DNA of 14,680 nt from Irineochytrium annulatum (Eukaryota > Chytridiomycota > Chytridiomycetes > Chytridiales > Chytridiaceae), in contig JADGJL010000735.1 of the NCBI GenBank assembly GCA_027600665.1, positions 1-14,680 of the forward strand, read 5' to 3'. The position numbers and the translations under genes are program-made. The notes below the pieces were generated by a model that was not told the DNA's origin, made no database searches, and saw only the letters and a list, made by a program, of their open reading frames with translations. This document shows positions 8,637-14,680 of the stretch, one piece after another; the stretch's first letter is position 1; each line of letters starts with the position of its first letter.

Positions 8637-11364
8637 ATGTCCCTGTGGGCGACCAACACGATGCCGGCCGCAGGCGGCCTTCATCAGCCGTTTCCGACGG
8701 CGGGGTTGCCAGCGATGAGTCCGGCCCCGTCATCGTCAAATGGCTCCAACTACGGAGGAAGCCCAGCCATCGGTCTACTCAGTGACCCGACGCACACCTC
8801 GATGTCGCTGTATGGAAATGGTCCCAATGCGCCGAAGCTGACGGCCTGGTATGCTCGCCCTTTTCTTTGCCGCGCAGCGCTCTTACCTGCATGTCTGCTA
8901 CTGTCAGTGATAACTGTTATCGGCTGCATCGGAAGTGCGGCGGCGAGGTATGGTTCTAACGCGGGGATGCGTTTACGACAGGGAACTTACACTCTCATCG
9001 CCTATAGACTCCCAAGTGCGGATTGTGCAAGCGGACAAACGTGGAGTGCACCTACGTTCGACGATTCGTGACGCCGTCCCTTATAAAGGGCCGGCAGAGG
9101 GATCGGGAGGATGAGATTAATGCGAAGCTGGCGAAGACCTTACAAAAGAGGGTGGACGAGCTGGAAAGGACGTGAGTGTTGTGTTCACCTACTTCCCAAA
9201 ATATCAGCTAATGCACTTCGGTTTTAAGTGTGCAAGTTCTTCTCAACGAGCTTATTGTCGCGAAGACCGCTCTTAACTCCCAAGGGAGCCCTGCTATCGG
9301 TCTCGTTGGTTCGCCAGCTCCAGCTTCCTCGCACGCCCCATCTCCACCATCTACCTTTTACTCCGAAGACATTCTTCTGGACCTCGCCTTCCCGAACAAT
9401 CAATACACTAGCAACACGAACACTGCAGCAAACTCCATTTTACAACACACCAGCCAGGGGTTGCAGTTCGATCATTCCTTTATTTCCGCGCCGTCTCCAC
9501 CAGCTTCCCAGTCGTCGCCGCCTGTGCCTCCGGCAAGCGGATCTCCGGCCTGGTTAAATGCTGTTGAGAACGCTTTCCAGCACTCCATGCATTTGCACAA
9601 CCCCGTGACGACGAACGGGGAAGGTCTTCCGATGTCCAGAGAGTTGTCGGGCGGGAGAAATTTGCCGGCTATGGAGGGATCGGTCAGTGCGAACGTCCTC
9701 GCGTCGGACGAGGAGCGGGATGAGCTCTTGAAGGTTTGCAGTGATTGCATAAATTGAGGGGAAACTAATCCTGCTTTTAGATTTATTTTGACGTCGGTTC
9801 CCGGTACGTTATGCAGATCGTCCACGAGGGATGGTTTTGGAAGCGCCTGCGATCGCCAAACCCGCCTTCCCGCGTCCTCGTCCTGACCATGTGTGCTGTT
9901 GCCGCCTCCTGCTCACCCGCCGAAGACGGTTCGCTTTGGCCGTCGGAAATGTTCTTCGAACCAACCGTTAAGCCCCGGGCCGAGGCCCTGATGAACGCCG
10001 CGATCTTGTGCTTGGACCTCGAGCACCCCTCAGTCGAGATGTGCCAAGCGCTCGTACTGATGGTGCTTCTCCAAGGCTCGTTGAAGGACCCGCGGACGAG
10101 CCAGGAGTGGCTGCTCAGCGGGATGGCGATGCGGATGGTGCCGCTACTGAAGCTCGACGTCGACCCGGACTTACTTGAGCGGATGGACCCGACGGCTAGG
10201 AGGTGGCCGTGGATCGAGAAGGAGACGCGGCGAAGGGTCTTCGCGATCATCTGTATGCTGGACGAGATTGACATGGCGCTGAGGGAGGCGTGTTTTGGCG
10301 TCTGGAAGCGGAAGCACGCCGTGAAGGTCCCTGCTGTACTCGCGGTATGGCATTCGGTCGACGTGGAGACTGGCGAGCCAGCGTTGGACCCTAGTAAGGT
10401 CTCGGCAGTGGACATCAGTCTCCTGGCGCTGGCGATCGCTAATCTCCGCGCGAGGGTGGCGGAGCTGAACCAGGCGATGGGGTCGAGCTACAAGCAGATG
10501 AAGATGAAGCTTGAGATTGGCGACAAGGACGCCGCGGGCGGCGCTGACCCCACCGGTGACCGCGAGCCGACAAAGCTCGACATCACGCCAGAACTCCAGT
10601 TCGCGCTCTTGGACGCCGAGTTAGATCTTTGGTATCAATCTCTCCCGCCAGGCCTCCACCCCTCCACCCTTACCAACGACATCCAATTCTCCTTCGTCAT
10701 CGAGACGAAGGGCGAGCGGATGGCCGCACCCTTCCAAGCGCTCAGGCTCCATCTTCTCTACATGGCATCGATGCTCTCCCTCCACCGCCCGCGGGTGCTA
10801 CGGGAACTTAAGTCCCTCACGGCGATCATGCTCCTCAACAACGTGACGGACCGAAGTTTGCTCGTGATCTCGGACGGCTGCAAGGACAGTCTGCGGAAAT
10901 GCGCGCAGGCCGCGGTGGGCATCACTCAGATGATGAAGCGTAAAATCATGATCACCCACCCGAGCCCGCTCAATTCGGCAATCCGACCGTTTGCTAGCTT
11001 TGCGCGTATGAGCCCCGGCTTCGCGATCAGCCTGTTGGAGGCGGGTATAATGCACGCCGTGTTCCTCGTCATGCTCGGGATCGGCAGCTTCCCGCACCAA
11101 ACAACGCTCTTGACGCCGGAGATGAGGGCGAGGGTGACGGAGATGGTGAGCGGGATTGTGGGGGACACATTTAAGTTGGCGGCGGTGGAGGGGCTCAGTA
11201 TCGTGATGCAGATTCTGAAGGGGCTATCGAAGCAGAAGAAGCAGGTGGCGCTGTTGAGCGACGTGCTGGATAGGGTGATCGCGAAGATAGGGTTGGAGAA
11301 TTACATGCAGTCGGTTCCGGAGTTGTCGGCACACGAAGATCCTATCGGGAACTACTTGTACTAA
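8637..11364 (+). CDS. Zn2Cys6 fungal-specific transcription factor, 834 aa
   Basis: Nuclear DNA-binding regulator. Exons: 8637-8848, 8908-8947, 9008-9171, 9229-9733, 9781-11364; introns of 59, 60, 57 and 47 nt. The zinc cluster appears only after splicing: Cys 71, 74, 81, 88, 91 and 98 give CX2CX6CX6CX2CX6C (CDNCYRLHRKC, then CGLCKRTNVEC). Intron 1 splits the first Cys codon and intron 2 falls between the third and fourth Cys. A predicted coiled coil (about 118-150, LQKRVDELERTVQVLLNEL) follows as linker and dimerisation helix. Next comes a Ser/Pro/Ala-rich region to about 305, then the middle homology domain (fungal_trans): SQEWLLSGMAMRMVPLLKLD and EKETRRRVFAIICMLDE near 420-460. The ATG has A at -3. 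The cluster lacks the usual basic CRXRKXKC spacing residues in full, having RLHRKC. Target genes cannot be inferred; the neighbours do not form an obvious pathway cluster. Confidence 0.9.
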
Positions 11365-11399
11365 ACATCTTCTTTTTTTGTGCGATGTTTGTAGTACAA
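11356..11399 (+). terminator. stem-loop across the regulator stop codon
   Basis: TTGTACTAAACATC (11356-11369), which contains the TAA stop at 11362-11364, pairs along all 14 bases with GATGTTTGTAGTACAA (11384-11399), leaving a 2-nt bulge on the right arm. The loop includes a T7 run. It may mark the mRNA 3' end or affect termination or stability. Function is inference. Confidence 0.4.
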
Positions 11400-11688
11400 T
11401 ACTGTTCGTTTTTTTCTTACAGCTGATTCAGGATTTTTTGTTGACGTGTTAAGTTGAGAATTGTATCAATTGGACTTCATTGAGACGAAGCCTGCATAGT
11501 ATTCATGAACTCATCGTAAGAATTTTGGCGTTATTTGTGGCGACTGCACACAACACTGTTAGCTGGCAGACATACGGCATTATTATAATAGTGCCTTCTC
11601 GAAAGCAATTCGATACTACGTTTGTTGTTATAATGAAATAAAACGAAAGAAGGCGGCGAGAGTTGAACTGCAGGCCGCAATAGCGTGC

Positions 11689-11746
11689 AAAACCTTAAAA
11701 AAACGTGAAGTATCAAAACCTTAAAAAATTGAAGGAAGGAAGTATC
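11689..11746. repeat. degenerate tandem duplication (26 + 32 nt)
   Basis: Two adjacent units each begin AAAACCTTAAAAAA and end GAAGTATC (11689-11714 and 11715-11746); the second has a small GGAA-rich insertion. On the minus strand the units supply T7 and T6 runs downstream of the tRNA gene. Confidence 0.55.
11723..11728 (-). terminator. candidate RNA polymerase III terminator (T6)
   Basis: An uninterrupted run of six T on the minus strand begins 28 nt past the 3' end of the tRNA-Ser gene. It is the first run of four or more T downstream. A second run (T7) lies at 11697-11703 as a backup. Confidence 0.5.
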
Positions 11747-11755
11747 AAATATTTG

Positions 11756-11837
11756 CGACAACGGCAGGGTTCGAACCTGCGCTCCCAAAGGGAAATAGAT
11801 TTCAAGTCTATCGCGTTAACCACTCCGCCACGTTGTC
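11756..11837 (-). tRNA. tRNA-Ser (anticodon UGA)
   Basis: An 82-nt class II tRNA folds completely. The acceptor stem is GACAACG/CGTTGTC with discriminator G. The D stem is GCG/CGC, the anticodon stem is ATAGA/TCTAT around CTTGAAA with TGA at 11804-11802, and the variable arm is TCCC-TTT-GGGA. The T stem is GCAGG/CCTGC around TTCGAAC. The A box (TGGCGGAGTGG) and B box (GGTTCGAACCC) match eukaryotic consensus. The long variable arm, discriminator G and anticodon agree on serine. It reads UCA codons, with wobble. There is no intron and no encoded CCA, as expected for a nuclear gene. Confidence 0.97.
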
Positions 11838-12767
11838 TTGCAAATTCATTGACGAGTAAAATATAAGAGAGAAATGTAGTTGTCCTTTAACGCTTGGCGA
11901 AAAGCGGTGTCCCTCATTGCCCTTACCACCAGCTGCCAAAGCAAGCCCCACCGGTTCAACACCTTCCACGAGCCTGCGCCTTCCCCTACCTGGCCGGGCG
12001 ACGCCAAGGAGGACCCAGGTGCAGGGCTATCGCGGGCCGCATGCATCGCGGGAATGGCGAAGCGGCCGTTCGGCTTTGCGGCTATGCGCCTCTTAGATGC
12101 CTAGTTCGTGAAGCAGCTTCGTGACCTCCATCAACTGCGACCTCCCCCCTACTCCTACCAACTCCCCCGCCGCACCACCTCCAGGTCTTTACGTGCCGCC
12201 GATGAAAACGCTTTACATCTCTCGTACGCCGCTCCCACTCTCGAACGCAGCGGCGGTCGAGCATATGGGCCTACCACTCCCGTCCATGGCCAAAAGTGGA
12301 GGGCACATACCCTACAATTGCCTAACAGGCGAGCAAGCTCGCAGCGTCTGTGGCAATTAGCCCACGCCAAGTTGCACCGCAGCAAGGAAGTACTTAAGTG
12401 CCGCCAGGAGCGTCGCCAGGATGTCCGAGGGTCTGCTAGGCCGGGGATGAGGCGGGGGAGGTAGCGGCCTTGTATAATTCCATGGTTCTTGCGGTTGATT
12501 GATTCGGTGATCAACTGTTGCCAAGTTGTCCAGCACGTCCATTGCGCGATGTGCACGCCGTGAATCGTCCGCGGAACATTATTGATGAACGTTTGATAGC
12601 CTCAGTGTAAAGGTTTTTCGCTCGAAGGAAACGGCACGAATAATTGCGTACGTCGAGCGTAAGTAAAACTCCATGCTAGAGAAGCGCCAACGAGGCTGCA
12701 AGCTCACCTTCAAACACTGTCTACAAGCCGAGCAGCCGAGCGCGTTCATGTCAGGTGGGCGCCTTTC
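11838..12767. other. unresolved interval with competing open frames on both strands
   Basis: GC-rich sequence at about 11880-12470 is open in several frames, and I cannot decide which, if any, is coding. Plus strand: one frame runs from 11880 to 12464 broken only by a TAG at 12102-12104, with no ATG near its head. Minus strand: the same codon register gives open stretches 12155-12556 and 11846-12046, the latter ending nine bases before the tRNA. A separate minus frame starts at ATG 12542 and splices plausibly. None gives a recognised protein. Bases 12557-12767 are presumed promoter sequence of the carrier gene. Confidence 0.4.
12213..12542 (-). CDS. candidate small two-exon protein, 91 aa (weak)
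   Basis: Exons 12366-12542 and 12213-12311, joined across a 54-nt intron (GTGGGC...TTGTAG), give a 91-residue protein starting MDVLDNLATVDHRINQPQEP. A proline-rich stretch (PLPPPPHPRPSRP, about residues 27-39) and a hydrophobic helix DILATLLAALKYFLAAVQLG (about 40-59) follow, which could be a membrane segment. It would be transcribed divergently from the carrier gene. Codon bias is no stronger than in overlapping frames, there is no recognised homologue, and the longer unspliced frame 12155-12556 competes for the same DNA. Listed as a possibility only. Confidence 0.22.
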
Positions 12768-12771
12768 ATGA
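12748..12771 (+). promoter_or_regulatory. seven-codon upstream ORF before the carrier gene
   Basis: An ATG at 12748 opens a seven-codon frame (MSGGRLS) ending in TGA at 12769-12771. That stop overlaps the next ATG (12768) in the sequence ATGA. If the transcript starts upstream, this could lower or tune carrier translation. Transcript start is unknown, so function is inference. Confidence 0.3.
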
Positions 12772-12875
12772 ATGACGTCGCGTTGTTCTCATCGGTCGTC
12801 AACTCCAGCAAAAAGTCGCTCAAGCGCGATCGTCTGCCCCGTCCCTCCCATCCCGCGATCCGTCCCGGTACCACG

Positions 12876-14606
12876 ATGTCCACGGCCGTCCCCGTCTCCC
12901 CCCTCACGGGCAAGCCCTTAACGCGCGAAGTCGATCAGATTAAGGCCTTCCTCGGCGGAGGGTTTGGAGGAATAGCGAATGTCCTTGCCGGTGTATGTAG
13001 CGAGCCTCCTCTCCCCACTTCGCTACTCTTTATAACCATTCTGACCCTATCGCTCCATTTGGTCACAGCATCCATTCGACACTCTGAAGGTCCGGCTCCA
13101 AACTTCCAACCAGTACAAGGGACTCGCGGACTGCTTTAAGCAGACTATCGCGAGGGAGGGACCCGCGGGGTTGTACAAGGGCATGATGAGCCCGTTGATC
13201 GGTGTCACGCCCATGTTCGCGTTGAGCTTTTGGGTGAGTTTTAGGAGGGGAGAGGCGGCGATGCGAACCAGGCCGTGTTTGGGCAGATCCTCAAATTCAC
13301 GAGTGGCCACGAGCCGGCGGTGGAGGGGCATGGTAATGGGCGGCACCGATTGGCGCATCCACCGGATTCCACCGGTTCGCACGAACCGCGGTTTCTGTGA
13401 TTTTATATACCTTACGATACTGCGCGCACCATTCATCATATCTCCCATCCATATCCCTCCATCCATCCTTCTAACCCTAATCCATTCCTTTCTCTCGAAC
13501 AGTCATACGATCTCGGGCAACGTCTGGTATACAAGTTTACGCCGCAGCGGACGACCAAAGACCTGTCAATGCTCGAGTTTGCTATTGCCGGAGGGTTTTC
13601 CGCGATTCCGACCACCATCGTTACCACCCCTATGGAGCGAGTTAAAGTTATCATGCAGACGCAGGATCAGGTATGGGCGGTAGAAGTAGGATTTTATTGT
13701 TAGTTGGATTAGTAGTAGTGGGTAGAATGTATGGTATGCACGGGTGAGCGAAGCAGACATTCCTGTTTTATCACTCTCGCCTTGAATACTCTCATCGCGG
13801 GGTGCGCCATACTTACTTTCTTCTCCCCGGATAAAACTATGCTCCACTTACTACATTACGACCCACTTATCGTCGTCCCCCCCCTCCCTCCTATTCCACT
13901 CTGTACTAATCTTTCCTTTCAAAAGATGAAAACCGGCACCCGGTACCCGAACATGTTCGCCGCAGGGGCCGGCATGTGGCGCGAAGGCGGGATTGGCAGT
14001 CTGTACAGGGGCAGTGTCGCGACGCTCGCCCGCGATATTCCCGGTTCTGCGGCTTATTTCGTCGGATACGAGTTCTTTTACAGGTTGCTGAAGAAGGAAG
14101 GGCAGAGTATGAGTGTTGGAGCTACGTTGTTTGCTGGTGGTAAGTTTCGTTTACAAGTAGTGTAGGAACACGGCACGTACTTTACTCTTCGCGGATCTTT
14201 ATACTATCCTCATATTACCAATTCGCATCCGGCCTTCCTATATAAACTACTACCTACTACTCACTCTTACTCCCCTCTGTCGGCCTATTAATTGACCCTT
14301 CCCAACCACTATTCCAACCTACATCACCCTTTTTCAAACCCTCTAATCTCCCTCCCCGCAGGCATGGCCGGCGTCTGTATGTGGTCCATCGCCATCCCTC
14401 CCGACGTAATCAAGTCCCGCATCCAGTCCTCACCCGCAGGCACGTACAAGGGCTTTATGGACTGCGCCGCCCGCATGGTGGCGGCAGAGGGTCCGGGCGC
14501 GTTGTTTAAGGGTTTGGGGCCGGCGTTGTTGAGGGCGTTCCCGGCAAATGCGGCTGGGTTCTTAGGTAGGGCTGCGGCGTTGGAGGGGATGCATCGGTTG
14601 TGGTAG
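12876..14606 (+). CDS. CRC1: mitochondrial carnitine/acylcarnitine carrier, 302 aa
   Basis: Inner-membrane antiporter exchanging acylcarnitines for carnitine, needed to move acetyl or fatty-acyl units into mitochondria. Exons: 12876-12992, 13069-13233, 13503-13670, 13926-14139, 14362-14606; introns of 76, 269, 255 and 222 nt. The three carrier repeats each show the PX[DE]XX[KR] signature: PFDTLK (41-46), PMERVK (137-142) and PDVIKS (235-240; Ser where Lys/Arg is usual one step on, with Arg241 next). Assignment to the carnitine branch rests on GGFGG near the start, RDIPGSAAYFVGYE, AIPPDVIKSR and AFPANAAGFLG, which match the SLC25A20/Crc1 group closely; total length equals that family. The ATG at 12876 has A at -3. 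An in-frame ATG at 12768 would add 36 Ser/Lys-rich residues but has poor context. The last helix (FLGRAAALEG) departs from the usual FLGFE. Confidence 0.92.
13373..13388. repeat. 7-bp inverted repeat inside carrier intron 2
   Basis: CGGTTCG (13373-13379) and CGAACCG (13382-13388) are perfect complements around CA, and the sequence runs on into AACCGCGGTT, itself palindromic. The words resemble those at 412-524 at the other end of the window. Confidence 0.5.
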
Positions 14607-14680
14607 TGTGCGAGGTTGAGTGATAGCAAGACAAGATGAGGAGGGGTGGAGGCGTGGCAGGCGGGAATGGAGGGTGTGGC

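Larger units (their letters stand above)
11365..11755. other. intergenic between regulator and tRNA-Ser (convergent)
   Basis: AT-rich 391-bp interval holding the 3' region of the regulator and, on the other strand, the trailer of the tRNA gene. It contains the right arm of the stop-codon hairpin, several T runs near 11372-11416, an AATAAA within 11635-11643, and a short degenerate tandem repeat at 11689-11746. No gene is seen. Confidence 0.6.

Noticed and set aside
9783..10415. 210-residue minus-strand open frame
   Set aside because: Antisense to the fungal-trans domain of the zinc-cluster gene, which has clear family motifs on the plus strand.
11756..11837. tRNA-Ser as a selenocysteine tRNA (UCA anticodon) or other identity
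   Set aside because: The anticodon loop CTTGAAA places TGA in positions 3-5, the acceptor stem is 7 bp and the fold is standard tRNA-Ser.
13047..13466. 139-residue minus-strand open frame
   Set aside because: Antisense to carrier exon 2 and intron 2; no recognised protein.

Overview
The window looks like nuclear DNA of a filamentous or zoosporic fungus. The genes carry short GT-AG introns (mostly 43-101 nt). They include a Zn2Cys6/fungal-trans regulator, an Och1-like GT32 glycosyltransferase, a Bet3-type TRAPP subunit and a mitochondrial carnitine/acylcarnitine carrier, and there is a eukaryotic tRNA-Ser with A and B boxes. The zinc regulator supports Fungi. I cannot fix the phylum from sequence alone.

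Layout: (1) 1-229, the 5' end of a minus-strand gene running off the window; (2) 230-2396, a gene-poor tract with dense inverted repeats, a 22-bp palindrome and decayed-looking coding fragments; (3) 2397-3304 (+), an unrecognised three-exon gene; (4) 4018-5959 (-), a type II membrane GT32 glycosyltransferase; (5) 6077-6936 (-), BET3/TRAPPC3; (6) 6975-8294 (+), a seven-exon SR-rich protein, head to head with BET3 with only 38 bp between the two ATGs; (7) 8637-11364 (+), an 834-aa Zn2Cys6 regulator; (8) 11756-11837 (-), tRNA-Ser(UGA); (9) 11838-12767, ambiguous, with overlapping open frames on both strands; (10) 12876-14606 (+), the carnitine/acylcarnitine carrier.

Two genes share a theme: BET3 (ER-to-Golgi tethering) and the GT32 enzyme (Golgi glycosylation) sit in tandem on the minus strand, 117 bp apart. 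The rest reads as ordinary fungal gene order. I found no convincing novel multi-gene system. The items most worth a second look are the repeat-rich left flank, the extremely compact BET3/SR divergent junction, a hairpin across the regulator's stop codon, an 11-bp inverted repeat upstream of the regulator, and the unresolved 11.9-12.5 kb interval. Exon boundaries were read by eye from splice consensus, frame continuity and family similarity, without transcript data.
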